Source of the DNA: Vibrio proteolyticus NBRC 13287
GTDB lineage: Bacteria > Pseudomonadota > Gammaproteobacteria > Enterobacterales > Vibrionaceae
Direction of reading: 5' to 3'
Assembly: GCF_000467125.1 (NCBI RefSeq)
Contig: NZ_BATJ01000005.1
Span: 1-64,000, forward strand
DNA length: 64,000 nucleotides
In this document: piece after piece, positions 18,901 to 28,175 of the stretch
Layout of the letters: each line of letters opens with the position of its first letter
How positions within the stretch are numbered: position 1 is the first letter of the stretch
Made by a program: the position numbers and the translations under genes
The notes under the pieces: model-generated
What the model saw: only the letters and a program-made list of their open reading frames with translations
Database searches by the model: none
What the model was told of the DNA's origin: nothing

Positions 18901-20225
18901 CAGTTAAATCCTCCTTCATTGATGGTTTTTTCCAGTTCCGGCTCGTTCACGCCAGACAAATCGATGCGTAACAAACGTTCAATGTCACTGGTGCGACGAA
19001 AAGCCGGCAGCTTGACGTCCTGTTGCTCAATCGGATCGACAAGATTGACGGTAGCGACAATGATCAATTCAGTTTTTGAGCGGTTGGTTTTGGTGTGACT
19101 GAACAGCGCGCCGAGAATCGGAATATCACCCAAAATAGGAATTTTGCTCAGCGACTCACGCTCTTCCGAAGTGAGCAACCCAGCCAGGACAAAGCTTTGT
19201 CCGTCTTTAAGCTGCACGGTAGTTTGAGCGCGTCGGGTACGCAGTGAAGGAACCGAGATCAAGCCGGTCGAGGTTTTGTTGGATTCGTCAATCGAGCTGA
19301 CTTCCGGAAACAGAGACAAACGGATGTTTTCAGAGTCCGTCACTTTAGCCACCATAGCCAGTTTTACCCCGTACTCTTTGTACGTGATGGTAATGCCGTC
19401 TTCATCGCGAACCGCAATCGGGATCTCGCCCCCAACAAGAAAGCTGGCCTGCTCGCCGGAAATCACCGATAGGTTCGGCTCAGCTAACACTTGACCAATT
19501 TTGTCATCGCCGCTGGCAGAAATGACCGCGACGATGTCCTGCGCCGTAAAATCAAGCAGCTTGTTGACAAATTTACCCGATTCGCCGCTGTCACTGTAGC
19601 TGACGCCCAACTCAGATAAGAATGAACTGGATACTTCGGCCACTGTTAGCTTAACGTTGATCTGATCGGTGGTGAGAACCTTGAGGTTGTTGATCACCTG
19701 GGCGTAGACATAAGACGCGGTGTAATCGAGCTCATCGCCCTTTTCACCATCTTCTTTCTGAATGTAGAACACATTACGCTGGCGATCTTTTTTCAGCATT
19801 TCCCCCACCAGACGATAGATTTTCGTCTTGGTTTCTTCGCTGCTGACAACGCCGTCCAACACGACCTGATCGCCGACATTAGACACCATCACGTTTTCGT
19901 CCGGATAACGGGCAATCAGGGTTTGTTTCAGCAAACGCAAGCTCTGATTAACCACCAGTTCCGAGTTGTAGATCTCGTTCCCGCCACGGTCATAGACAAT
20001 CACGGAGGTACTGCCCTGCCCAACACCATAAATCACGACTTTATTTTCATCGATGATTTTGTAGTCGGCGATCTCCTGATCCGCGACAAATACCGTTGAA
20101 ATCTGACGTTTTAAATTGATGGTTTTTGCAGCACCCTGATCTAAATTCATCAGACTGGATGCATATAATTGGAATGACGCTAATCCACAAAGGAGTGAAA
20201 TTAAGCCTAGACTTCTGTACTTCAT
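18900..20225 (-). CDS. rcpA: RcpA/CpaC, outer-membrane secretin of the Tad pilus
   Basis: 441 residues. I chose ATG 20225, which has GGAAT upstream and gives a signal peptide cleaved after FQLYAS; the longer open frame adds 28 unlikely residues. The N-terminal domain (residues ~25-170) contains a BON-like segment, and the C-terminal secretin domain has VLAEPNLSVISGEQASFLVG, VPSLRTRRAQTTVQL, LAGLLTSEERESLSKIPILG and the final TELIIVATVNLV strand. It forms the gated pore through which the Flp pilus exits. Confidence 0.93.
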   Translation of the reverse strand: MKYRSLGLISLLCGLASFQLYASSLMNLDQGAAKTINLKRQISTVFVADQEIADYKIIDENKVVIYGVGQGSTSVIVYDRGGNEIYNSELVVNQSLRLLKQTLIARYPDENVMVSNVGDQVVLDGVVSSEETKTKIYRLVGEMLKKDRQRNVFYIQKEDGEKGDELDYTASYVYAQVINNLKVLTTDQINVKLTVAEVSSSFLSELGVSYSDSGESGKFVNKLLDFTAQDIVAVISASGDDKIGQVLAEPNLSVISGEQASFLVGGEIPIAVRDEDGITITYKEYGVKLAMVAKVTDSENIRLSLFPEVSSIDESNKTSTGLISVPSLRTRRAQTTVQLKDGQSFVLAGLLTSEERESLSKIPILGDIPILGALFSHTKTNRSKTELIIVATVNLVDPIEQQDVKLPAFRRTSDIERLLRIDLSGVNEPELEKTINEGGFN

Positions 20226-20226
20226 A

Positions 20227-21003
20227 TTATTCCTTGCCACGTAATTCCCTGACACCAAATTGATTCTCAAGAATGTCGCTGCTTCGGATAGACAAATAAC
20301 GATTCGCAATTGCTGAAGGAATAATATTCACATCACCAATTTTTTGTGCCATTTCCAACTTAAGAACATCGCGCATTTTTAACGCAATAACTAAGCTGTA
20401 CTGTTTATCTTCATCATCCTTAAGGTCTTCTTCTTCATTGCCTTTAATGACTTGAAGAACACGCGCATCACTAATAATCACTTTGCTAACAAGATCACCA
20501 ATATCGCCATACCCAGTTTCAATCAGATTTGATTTCGAAGATGTGGTCGACACAAAGCTCACAAGATCACCAGGAGTCAGTGCTAACGATTGAATAACAC
20601 CAATACCTGTCACTTGATAAAAATAAGGCACTTCTTCTTTCTTCAATGACAAATACAGATAATCGCGATCACTCGGATTAGAGATCATAGACTGGGTTAG
20701 ATAAGTTCCAGCGTCGAGATCCAGTTTGAACAACGCGCCAGGTTCAATCACCAAATCTGTCTTCGCTGTATACTCAGCACCTGCCAACTCGGATTCCTTA
20801 ACTGACTGAACTGAAAAAGTTTTGTTTTTAACTGGTTGAGACTTTGTCACATCCAAACTCAACGCATATACAATGATTTGAGGCTCCACCACTTCCTGAG
20901 TGGCTTGGGGTGCTTCATCATCGGAGAAGTAATTGCTCTGAACAAAAAAGAGTGTTGTGAAAATGGCCAACGCGACGAGAAAAAAGACAATAACTCTATT
21001 CAT
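20227..21003 (-). CDS. rcpC: RcpC/CpaB, Tad pilus assembly protein
   Basis: 258 residues. A single N-terminal helix (VIVFFLVALAIFTTLFFV) is followed by a periplasmic SAF/beta-clip domain (QPVKNKTFSVQSVKESEL ... LTPGDLVSFVSTTS) typical of CpaB/RcpC. It is thought to help the secretin or modify the pilus. An acidic Glu/Asp-rich insert (EEEDLKDDEDKQ) lies near residue 200. It starts 88 bases after flp, behind a hairpin, and its stop lies one base before the rcpA start. Confidence 0.85.
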   Translation of the reverse strand: MNRVIVFFLVALAIFTTLFFVQSNYFSDDEAPQATQEVVEPQIIVYALSLDVTKSQPVKNKTFSVQSVKESELAGAEYTAKTDLVIEPGALFKLDLDAGTYLTQSMISNPSDRDYLYLSLKKEEVPYFYQVTGIGVIQSLALTPGDLVSFVSTTSSKSNLIETGYGDIGDLVSKVIISDARVLQVIKGNEEEDLKDDEDKQYSLVIALKMRDVLKLEMAQKIGDVNIIPSAIANRYLSIRSSDILENQFGVRELRGKE

Positions 21004-21021
21004 AGTAAGCCCAAATTATAA

Positions 21022-21046
21022 TTAAATAGGGGCTAACGCCCCTTTT
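21022..21046 (-). terminator. Probable attenuating hairpin between flp and rcpC
   Basis: On the minus strand AAAAGGGGC, GTTA loop and GCCCCTATTTAAT form a short GC stem with a weak T-tract. It sits between the pilin gene and the assembly genes and would let the abundant pilin transcript end early while some transcription reads through. Confidence 0.6.
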
Positions 21047-21091
21047 GTTTTATTGCTATATACCTTTGGCGTTTTTATCGCCTAATCGGTA

Positions 21092-21298
21092 TTATTTGCT
21101 AGCACTATTCAGGTTACTTGTAACTTTGCCCAGGGCGCCAGTAATAGCGTTTTTAAGGGCATCAGTTTGAAAGGCCGCAAGAACAAGCGCCGACATAACA
21201 ACTGCAATAATTGCGTATTCAACAGCAGTTACACCGCGAATATCGTCTTCAAACTTCATTTTCCATTCAGCTAGTTTTGCCAGAGTTTTGTAGTACAT
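21092..21298 (-). CDS. flp: Flp-family type IVb major pilin
   Basis: 68 residues, the normal size of Flp pilins. A 22-residue leader ends in Gly22, and the mature protein starts VTAVEYAIIAVVMSALVLA, with the Glu5-Tyr6 Flp motif and a hydrophobic polymerisation helix. The tail is short and hydrophilic. It is cleaved by the TadV peptidase encoded divergently next door and assembled by the Tad machine. The ATG has a GAGGAA site. It is the first gene of the minus-strand operon; its promoter must lie in the AT-rich 215-bp space shared with tadV. Confidence 0.95.
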   Translation of the reverse strand: MYYKTLAKLAEWKMKFEDDIRGVTAVEYAIIAVVMSALVLAAFQTDALKNAITGALGKVTSNLNSASK

Positions 21299-21513
21299 AG
21301 TTTCCTCATTAGAAATTTATTAGGCAAGGAGTGCCATCGTTAAACTGCAAAACAAAAGTAACCTAATATAAATAAACCATCCAATTATTGTTTATTATGA
21401 TCATATAAGGCGATTTTATTCACTCACTTAAATAATAAATATTTATGTGGTCATAAATATTTATTTAAAAAGTGGTGTTGAGATTATTTATTTTGACCAA
21501 TAGACTCAGACAT

Positions 21514-21972
21514 ATGAAATTAACACTATTACTCTATTTACCGTTTTTCCTCGCCAACCTGTGGGTCACGGTTTACGTGTGCTGGTCGGACGGGCAGCGC
21601 CGCCTCATTCCGAATCAAATCAGTAAGTGGGTGTTGTTAATCAATACCATCGCCGCCATCGCGTATGGATTCATCTGGTCATCGCTGCCGATAGCTCTAC
21701 TCTGCTTTGCGGTATTATTGCTGTTGTGGTTTGCGAATGTGTTCGGGGCGGGAGATGTGAAACTTCTCAGCGCGTTCACTGTGGGGATACAACCTGATTT
21801 ACTGATGCCCGCTTTGGTGACCATCGGTATTTTTGGGGGAATTCAATTGGCCACCATGTACCTCTGGGCAAAAGTAAATCAGTTCAAAGCCTTTAAGAAA
21901 GGCATTCCTTACGGAATACCCATCTCACTCAGTTGCCTTATTTTTACTGCGTTGTCAGCGCTTTCACACTAA
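21514..21972 (+). CDS. tadV: TadV/CpaA, prepilin peptidase
   Basis: 152 residues with about five membrane helices. The two catalytic aspartates of the GxGD protease family are visible: one in CWSDGQRRLIPN near the N-terminus and one in the FGAGDVKLLSAF motif. It cleaves the leaders of Flp, TadE and TadF at the inner membrane. ATG 21514 begins a clean first helix; a GTG 42 bases upstream is also open. It is divergent from flp and converges with the LysR gene with a one-base gap. Confidence 0.9.
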   Translation: MKLTLLLYLPFFLANLWVTVYVCWSDGQRRLIPNQISKWVLLINTIAAIAYGFIWSSLPIALLCFAVLLLLWFANVFGAGDVKLLSAFTVGIQPDLLMPALVTIGIFGGIQLATMYLWAKVNQFKAFKKGIPYGIPISLSCLIFTALSALSH

Positions 21973-21973
21973 A

Positions 21974-22858
21974 TTAAGCCGTGCATACGCTACCATGCCC
22001 CGTCGTAGAGGGAACTTGGTCAAACATTTGATGGATCTTGTTTCTTAACCCCATCACTTCCAACTCTTGTGAAATCTCGTCACTGCACCATACATACATA
22101 TTCACCTGCTGGCGCACCGGTATTTTGGTGCATTCGGTGCTTCTCACCGACCACTCAGGACAAACCAGCACCGTACCATTGGTGTTGAGTTCGTTTTTCA
22201 TAAACCGGGCGGAACTGGTTGTCACCCAACTCGTGACATGAGCGTAATCGATGTGGTTCTTGCTCAGCACAGATTGCACAAATGACTTAGTCAGTGTATT
22301 GCAATACACGATTCTCTGTGGGTAGCAGTCATACGGGTCAATAAAACTCGAATGAGCAATCACATAATTTGCGGTGTTGAGTTGATACGACTTACCATGA
22401 TCTTCAGGCAAACGGCTCAGACTAAAGATGAGATCAAACTTATCGGTATCAATCGACGTACTTGTGCCAAAGCTGGTGAACGACAGATCCGTATTATTTA
22501 AGCCTCGGAACTCTCTCACCACTCTTTCTACCAGTTCTGGACAAAAAGAGTCTGCGATAGCGATATTAAACTGATCACGAATTTCTACACGCTCAAGATC
22601 CTCAAACAGTTTTTCATACATGGACATTGTCTGATCTGCATATTCCAGCAAAACCTTGCCATGTTTGGTCAGGCCAAATCCCTCCTTTCTGTCGAAAATG
22701 CTGGCCCCTATTACACTTTCGATCTTTTTGATGTGCTGCGAAACAGCAGGTTGTGTCATAAAAAGAGATTCAGCAGCTGCTGTAAAACTCTTGTGTTTAA
22801 CAACGTGTGAAAATGTCCTTAGATATTTTACATCGATGACTCTATTAATGGTTTTCAT
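21974..22858 (-). CDS. LysR-family transcriptional regulator
   Basis: 294 residues. Residues ~10-70 form a LysR winged-helix DNA-binding domain (FSHVVKHKSFTAAAESLFMT, QPAVSQHIKKIE). The effector domain is divergent, with several cysteines and the block PEWSVRSTECTKIPVRQQV. It abuts tadV, so control of the Tad locus is plausible but unproven. It is close in layout to LysR regulators that sit beside pilus or surface genes rather than next to a divergent metabolic operon. Confidence 0.85.
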   Translation of the reverse strand: MKTINRVIDVKYLRTFSHVVKHKSFTAAAESLFMTQPAVSQHIKKIESVIGASIFDRKEGFGLTKHGKVLLEYADQTMSMYEKLFEDLERVEIRDQFNIAIADSFCPELVERVVREFRGLNNTDLSFTSFGTSTSIDTDKFDLIFSLSRLPEDHGKSYQLNTANYVIAHSSFIDPYDCYPQRIVYCNTLTKSFVQSVLSKNHIDYAHVTSWVTTSSARFMKNELNTNGTVLVCPEWSVRSTECTKIPVRQQVNMYVWCSDEISQELEVMGLRNKIHQMFDQVPSTTGHGSVCTA

Positions 22859-23440
22859 GGTAGCAACTTACCTCGATGTTACCTATTTTGTTTTTTTTAT
22901 TATTTCCCCAAAAAATTCGGCATCAAAGTACCAATACAAAATAGCAGTTACAAAAAATTATTATTTATATGCTTATAAAAAAACATTATGCAACTAATTT
23001 ATAGATATGTATAAACAAGTACTTAAATATGCTGTAGCCCAATAGTCTCAAGGACTTTAGAGCTCCAACACTATATCTAATTATGAAAACATATATACAA
23101 ATAGGCTGAGATTGCATCATTAATAATGTGATGGCAATCACCAATATATGAAATAAAAATGATAATTAACCACAAAAGCCGCGATTAATGTAAGAATATT
23201 TTATCAAAAAATAGATTTTTCCAACTCAATATGTATTCACACCCATCATGAAGAATGTGTGTTTTTTATACATTCAGCTCACATTTCGTGCAATAAAGCC
23301 ATATAAATGGAATAAAGATCACCATTAATATAATTAATGCCTACTATAAGTAACAAATAACTCAAATTAGAAATAATAACGATAAATATTTACTTTAGAA
23401 TACGTTTAATTTCCGCAATCGATTGCCTTGATCGATAATA
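22859..23440. other. AT-rich intergenic region
   Basis: About 580 bases of very AT-rich DNA between the LysR start and the M6 protease terminator. It has no open frame with a ribosome-binding site. It must contain the LysR promoter. The base composition is typical of H-NS-bound DNA, but I cannot point to a defined site. Confidence 0.55.
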
Positions 23441-23464
23441 AAAAAGAGAGCATATGCTCTCTAT
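23440..23464 (-). terminator. Terminator of the M6 protease gene
   Basis: An 18-base palindrome (AGAGAGCAT with ATGCTCTCT) is followed on the minus strand by TTTTTTATT, 11 bases after the stop. Confidence 0.9.
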
Positions 23465-23474
23465 TTCTTATTCA

Positions 23475-26400
23475 TTACCGATAGCGTCTGTGAAACAACC
23501 AGAGTAATGTCATCATTACCCAAGGTGAATTTGAGCCGCCGGAACCTCCGCTGCTTTCCCCTTGATTTTCAGCGACACTTTGAGTGCGAACTTGCAGTTC
23601 ATATTCCGCTGTTTGTACTGAATCATCGACAAATATCACTTTATATTTCAGCACATCGTAAAGTGTTTCTTTTCGCTCGGCTGGTGCGGTGTACACTAAC
23701 GTCGTGCCGTTGATGATCACTTCTCCATGCAAAGGCGGCGTTAAAATTTCAATCGAACGAATGTCACTGTCATCGTGCTCACCTGCGGGCCGGAGTAGGA
23801 TCTGCTCACCGTAGACCACCGACACACTTTCGTCGTTGATCGCAATCGCGCGATTACGCACCACCAGTTTGATGGTTTTCGCCACCCGACCACCCTGGTT
23901 GTCTGCCACGACGACAGTCAAAGGATAGACCGTTCCGTTGTTGGCATCGGATGGGATCTGTACCTGTATCCATGAACGCTGCGGATGAGTGATCGACAAC
24001 GGCGTCTCCTGACTGACCGACCAACGATAGCTGTGACTATCGGAATCCACGTCCCGGATATTCTTAACCGCAAGTGTGACCAACTGCCCCGCTTTCACCG
24101 AATTTAGCGGATAATCAACCTCAAATACTGGCAAATCATTCACTGCGCTGATCGTTACACTCACATTGGCATAGTTAGACGCCACACCCTGACTATCCAC
24201 CAGGCGATAAGTGAAGTGATCGACACCATTGATATTGGCCGACGGTGTGTAAATCGTACCACGAAAACGTCCTTTTGAAGGTGGCTGACCGATCTCAACA
24301 CGATACACTTCATTCGCATTGAGATGCTGGTCATTGGATTTGACATCGACTGTCACCGACTGATCTTCACGCATGACCACAAAATCATCCATCGTAACAA
24401 CATCGCTGGCGATCTGCTCTTCAAACAGAGCCGCAAACGGAAAATTATAGTAGGCGCCGCGGCTCAAGCCATAAGCGAGATACTCATCTTTTCCCCCAAA
24501 ATATTGTTCTTTGCGTTGCCCATCGCCCAAATAGGCATCAAGAAATTGAGTGGAGTATTCCGCGGTACCATTTTCAATTTCCAGTACTAACATGGACATG
24601 CCCGGCTCCAGAGCCACAGGCGCCGGTAAACGAATTTGCCCGCCACCGACAGGGGCCACACCGCTGGCCAGTTCACGGCCATCAGCCAGATCAAAATGTG
24701 CACGACCTAAATTCACGTTGTACGGATAAACGCGTAAAACGTAACGCATAGGTAATGCGACCGTGTTTTCCTTTGCGTAAAATTGAAAACCGACTAAATG
24801 CTTCGGCGTATGACCCACGTCCACAGCAAAGCCAAGCGCATCAATGCCGTTTCGGTATGAGACATAAGTGCGCCCGAACGACGTCAACCATGCCGACTTT
24901 CCTGCCGCACTCGGAATATCGAGACTAAAGCGAGCCGCGTTCGGATCGCTGACAATGCCACGCAGGGCGATATTGGTTTCACGCCCGGCGGTGACTGTCA
25001 TCAGCGAAGGGAGTGACGCATCCGATAACTCCGTGATCTGTTTACTGCCGGGAAATACGTCGCCGTCATCGCCTGTCGAATGGCCATTGTCCAGTAGCCC
25101 GTGATTGTCCGCCTGTAGGATCTGTACCTGCATCGGCCCCTCAGCATTGAACATGTGGTCAACGCTCACGGATGTGACCAGCAGACCTTCAGCGGGCAGT
25201 GCACGGTCATACCCAATGTTACGTCGGTTTTCGATGTACGCACGTGGGCCAAACTGCTTCAGATAAGGGTCGAGGTGAATCACACTTTCACCCTGCGCAG
25301 TTTGTACTGTTTGTGCACCGCTTTGAGACAGTACTTTAGGCTGGATGAAACCGGCTGCCTCCTTGCTCCATGCCAACATGTTGACCGGCGTCTGGCCCGA
25401 GTAGGAATCTCCCGGCTTACTCCCCCAACTGCCACTGCCCATTAACCCCCACTGCCCGATAGAACCATTGTGTCTGTAGGAGTAAAGGTCCGGTAAACCC
25501 AACATCAGATGCCCCAGCTCGTGCGCAATTACCCCCATTGTGGACTGGTGGTCGTGTTGAAAATCAGCGAACAAACAATACGCGCTGATGGTTTTTCCAT
25601 CCAAAGTTACCTGCCTATGGCTGTATTTATGCGGCCATATCGTTGGTGTTTTGTTCGTCCCACTTGCCTTGTCATTCCCGGCAAAAACGAACATCACAGA
25701 CAGTTCTCTGGGTTCAATGTTTCCGTCACCGTTATCGTCATACGTTGATAAATCAAAATCTGCGTCCAGCGCCTGATAGGCTTTCTCAAACGCAGTGTTC
25801 AGTTTTGTCTGACACGTGTTATCGGTCTTTGAATGACAGTTGGGATGATTGATGTCGAGAGTGACATGCACAATGCCATCATTCTCCGTACCCGATGTTT
25901 CTCGGGCAGGTACAACCTTGTAGCGACCATTGCTGTTTTTGAGAAAATAGTCCTGAACACTTTGCTGGTTGATACCAAAAACGCTCGCCTGAAAGTCATT
26001 TACCATGACCTCGTCTTGAAAACTGACTTGCACCACCAGCAAAGGTTGTTCTGTCACCGCGGTTTGCCCTTCGATGGCAGGGGCAAACTGTCTGCCAGTC
26101 GTCAACGTAAGACGGCGCTTTCCCGGCGTCATTTCCGTTGGTGGCACAGACAAATACACGGGATCAATCGGGTGAGAATGAATGTTGGCATCTTGTGGTG
26201 GCGGAGCCTCACTCGCCAGCACTTCAGTCGAAACGACTCGCTTTTGCTGCTGCTCGTAGTAACCGTAGTACCAGAGCCCATCCTGCTCCTGAATGTACAA
26301 CGTCCCCTGACGATCCTGATACCAGAACATATCTTCCGATCCCATCAAACGCAGATCTTTGACCGAACCATCACTGAACGTCATTTGATGCCAGACCGGC

Positions 26401-26480
26401 GCAGGCAAGGTGGTGCCGAAAACGGGCGTCACCAATAAGCTTGCCAGTAGCCCCGCACTAAGTGCGTTGTTTTTTATCAT
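23475..26480 (-). CDS. Secreted M6-family metalloprotease with GlyGly-CTERM tail
   Basis: 1001 residues. A signal peptide (cleavage near FGT, residue 22) is followed by a propeptide and an M6 peptidase domain with the zinc motif HELGH at 320-324 and the downstream GLMGSGSWG turn. A calcium-loop-like segment DDNGDGNIEPREL lies at 248-260. The C-terminal half contains beta-sandwich repeats of the cadherin/Ig type, with DxDxxSY-like blocks. The last 28 residues, a Gly/Ser stretch, a hydrophobic helix (WVMMTLLWLF) and HRRYR, form a GlyGly-CTERM signal. That tail is cut and lipid-modified by rhombosortase in vibrios that export such proteins by type II secretion (family knowledge). It is monocistronic, between two terminators. 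It is paralogous in catalytic domain to PrtV elsewhere in the window. Confidence 0.88.
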   Translation of the reverse strand: MIKNNALSAGLLASLLVTPVFGTTLPAPVWHQMTFSDGSVKDLRLMGSEDMFWYQDRQGTLYIQEQDGLWYYGYYEQQQKRVVSTEVLASEAPPPQDANIHSHPIDPVYLSVPPTEMTPGKRRLTLTTGRQFAPAIEGQTAVTEQPLLVVQVSFQDEVMVNDFQASVFGINQQSVQDYFLKNSNGRYKVVPARETSGTENDGIVHVTLDINHPNCHSKTDNTCQTKLNTAFEKAYQALDADFDLSTYDDNGDGNIEPRELSVMFVFAGNDKASGTNKTPTIWPHKYSHRQVTLDGKTISAYCLFADFQHDHQSTMGVIAHELGHLMLGLPDLYSYRHNGSIGQWGLMGSGSWGSKPGDSYSGQTPVNMLAWSKEAAGFIQPKVLSQSGAQTVQTAQGESVIHLDPYLKQFGPRAYIENRRNIGYDRALPAEGLLVTSVSVDHMFNAEGPMQVQILQADNHGLLDNGHSTGDDGDVFPGSKQITELSDASLPSLMTVTAGRETNIALRGIVSDPNAARFSLDIPSAAGKSAWLTSFGRTYVSYRNGIDALGFAVDVGHTPKHLVGFQFYAKENTVALPMRYVLRVYPYNVNLGRAHFDLADGRELASGVAPVGGGQIRLPAPVALEPGMSMLVLEIENGTAEYSTQFLDAYLGDGQRKEQYFGGKDEYLAYGLSRGAYYNFPFAALFEEQIASDVVTMDDFVVMREDQSVTVDVKSNDQHLNANEVYRVEIGQPPSKGRFRGTIYTPSANINGVDHFTYRLVDSQGVASNYANVSVTISAVNDLPVFEVDYPLNSVKAGQLVTLAVKNIRDVDSDSHSYRWSVSQETPLSITHPQRSWIQVQIPSDANNGTVYPLTVVVADNQGGRVAKTIKLVVRNRAIAINDESVSVVYGEQILLRPAGEHDDSDIRSIEILTPPLHGEVIINGTTLVYTAPAERKETLYDVLKYKVIFVDDSVQTAEYELQVRTQSVAENQGESSGGSGGSNSPWVMMTLLWLFHRRYR

Positions 26481-26679
26481 TATTTTCTCTCGTTATCTGA
26501 GTTAAGTACTCCAATTACCAGAAAAATGGAAATTGGAGCTAAGACTCTAACAACGAGGTTCTATCCATACCAATTAAGTTTTCAACTGATACCATAACTA
26601 ATTTTTATATTTATATTCAGTCATTTAGAAACGTTATAAGCAAATAAGAAGATGTTATCGCCACACTGGAGAAAAGAAA

Positions 26680-26706
26680 AAAGGCACCGATTAAGGTGCC
26701 TTTGCA
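26680..26706 (-). terminator. Terminator of the DUF3103-like lipoprotein gene
   Basis: A stem of AAAGGCACC and GGTGCCTTT around GATTAA, 17 bases past the stop on the minus strand, followed there by TTTTTTC. Confidence 0.88.
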
Positions 26707-26722
26707 TTTTAGTATGACGTAC

Positions 26723-27910
26723 TTACTCTGTTGGTTGAATCGTCACCGGAGTGAAGGTTGCCGTCGCATTGCCTCCCGCCCCAGGGCGGTCTTCATAGGT
26801 CGTGTTTTGCATCAGTGTGTAGTACACGTCCACAAAATCATCGTCGTTCGTCAGCAGACCATCTGGGATCACATCGATAATTTTACCGGTGATCTGAGCA
26901 ATGATCGCATAACCCTGAACTTCCGGATCCGGGATCATTTTCAGGATTTCTTCTGCCGCCTGAACCAGCAGTTTTGCCAACTCTTTATAGTCCGTGCCAT
27001 CGTCCTGTTCCATCAGGATCATATCCACTGCACCCCAGCGGTAACGAGGCCACAAGATAATGGTTTGACCCGGGTAATAATCTTGTTTGTCGTAATCCAG
27101 GTAAGGCATTTCAACCAAATCGATTGCAGGCTCATCGCGGCTTGGATTGACGCCCGTAATGATGGCGTAAATTTCGGCCTTACCTGATATCCATGGTTCC
27201 ATATCGTCATTCAAGCGGATCTTAGTCAGTTGCGTTGTGTTCAGCGGTTCAACACTGTCAGTGCTGGCTGAACGGCTCATTTTACTGAAACCCTCGGTGC
27301 TCTCTTTGGTTGACAACAGAGTACGCTGACCCAAACGCTGCATCTCAGCTTGCATCGCCTGCAGGCCTGCACGCAGTTCCTGAGCACTGTTACTGTCGAC
27401 AACGAAGACCGGAACATCCGGCATTTGATACACATCCAACTGATGAAGCTGACCGTGAATGTCGTAGGCCTCAACATATTGCCAGGAAGAGTCATCGCCG
27501 GTTGGTTCGAATGCAAATAGCGGGCTTTCACCCTGTTTCCATTCTTCAACCATCGACGCGTCCGCCAAACGCAACTCCAGAATAGAATCAGCAAAATCGC
27601 TGATCCCTTTCATTGAGCGGAAGTTGGCATCGGTTTTTTCCATCTGCTGACTGAACTGAGAATTCGGCTCAGCCGTTTTCAAGGTGCTCAGCGACACAGA
27701 TAATTGATCGGTGCTGATCTGAGACTTAAGTGTCTCTTCCAGATCCGCGTAGCTTTCACTCAGTTGCAGCGCTAGCTCCTGCTTTTGTTTGGTGATCGCT
27801 TCGGCTTTCGCCTGAGCGCTCATACTATCACCTGATGAAGATTTATCATCAGACTGACAACCAACCATCGCCGTAGCAAGCAATAAAGTGACAGGTATTA
27901 TTGGTCTCAT
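26723..27910 (-). CDS. Predicted surface or periplasmic lipoprotein, possibly DUF3103
   Basis: 395 residues from ATG 27910, which has AAGGA upstream. The lipobox is MVGC, giving a mature N-terminus CQSDDKSSSGD. A helical, Gln/Glu-rich region (residues ~35-110) is followed by a mixed alpha/beta domain with many acidic residues (YLDYDKQDYYPGQTIILWP) and a C-terminal NATATFTP strand. The overall pattern reminds me of the DUF3103 family found in vibrios and marine bacteria, but I cannot confirm this. Its location between two secreted proteases suggests a surface or secretion-related role. No catalytic motif is visible. It stands alone with its own terminator. Confidence 0.65.
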   Translation of the reverse strand: MRPIIPVTLLLATAMVGCQSDDKSSSGDSMSAQAKAEAITKQKQELALQLSESYADLEETLKSQISTDQLSVSLSTLKTAEPNSQFSQQMEKTDANFRSMKGISDFADSILELRLADASMVEEWKQGESPLFAFEPTGDDSSWQYVEAYDIHGQLHQLDVYQMPDVPVFVVDSNSAQELRAGLQAMQAEMQRLGQRTLLSTKESTEGFSKMSRSASTDSVEPLNTTQLTKIRLNDDMEPWISGKAEIYAIITGVNPSRDEPAIDLVEMPYLDYDKQDYYPGQTIILWPRYRWGAVDMILMEQDDGTDYKELAKLLVQAAEEILKMIPDPEVQGYAIIAQITGKIIDVIPDGLLTNDDDFVDVYYTLMQNTTYEDRPGAGGNATATFTPVTIQPTE

Positions 27911-28129
27911 AAAAAGAATCCTTATTGTATTTCTTATCATTAGTAGAGCAGTTACTCCACTCCTCAAAACCTATCAGTAATCTTAATAAGTGAAAGAAAA
28001 ACGATTCATTACACCTCAGTTTTTCCACTCAAGATCACTTTTCCAACCTTTGATTTGATATTTAATTTTACCTAAATTAGACATGTCAAATTTATAATCC
28101 ACTAAACTATCAATATTTAGTTTTATAGA

Positions 28130-28158
28130 CTAAAAAGGCGTTCTAACAGAACGCCTTG
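28130..28158 (-). terminator. Terminator of the collagenase gene
   Basis: A stem of AAGGCGTTCT and AGAACGCCTT, followed on the minus strand by TTTTTAGTC, 18 bases after the stop. Confidence 0.9.
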
Positions 28159-28175
28159 CTATATTAACTTTCAGA

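Noticed and set aside
21323..21336. Sigma-54-like promoter (TGGCAC...TTGC) upstream of flp
   Set aside because: Only three bases separate the two elements instead of five, so the GG-GC distance is eight rather than ten.
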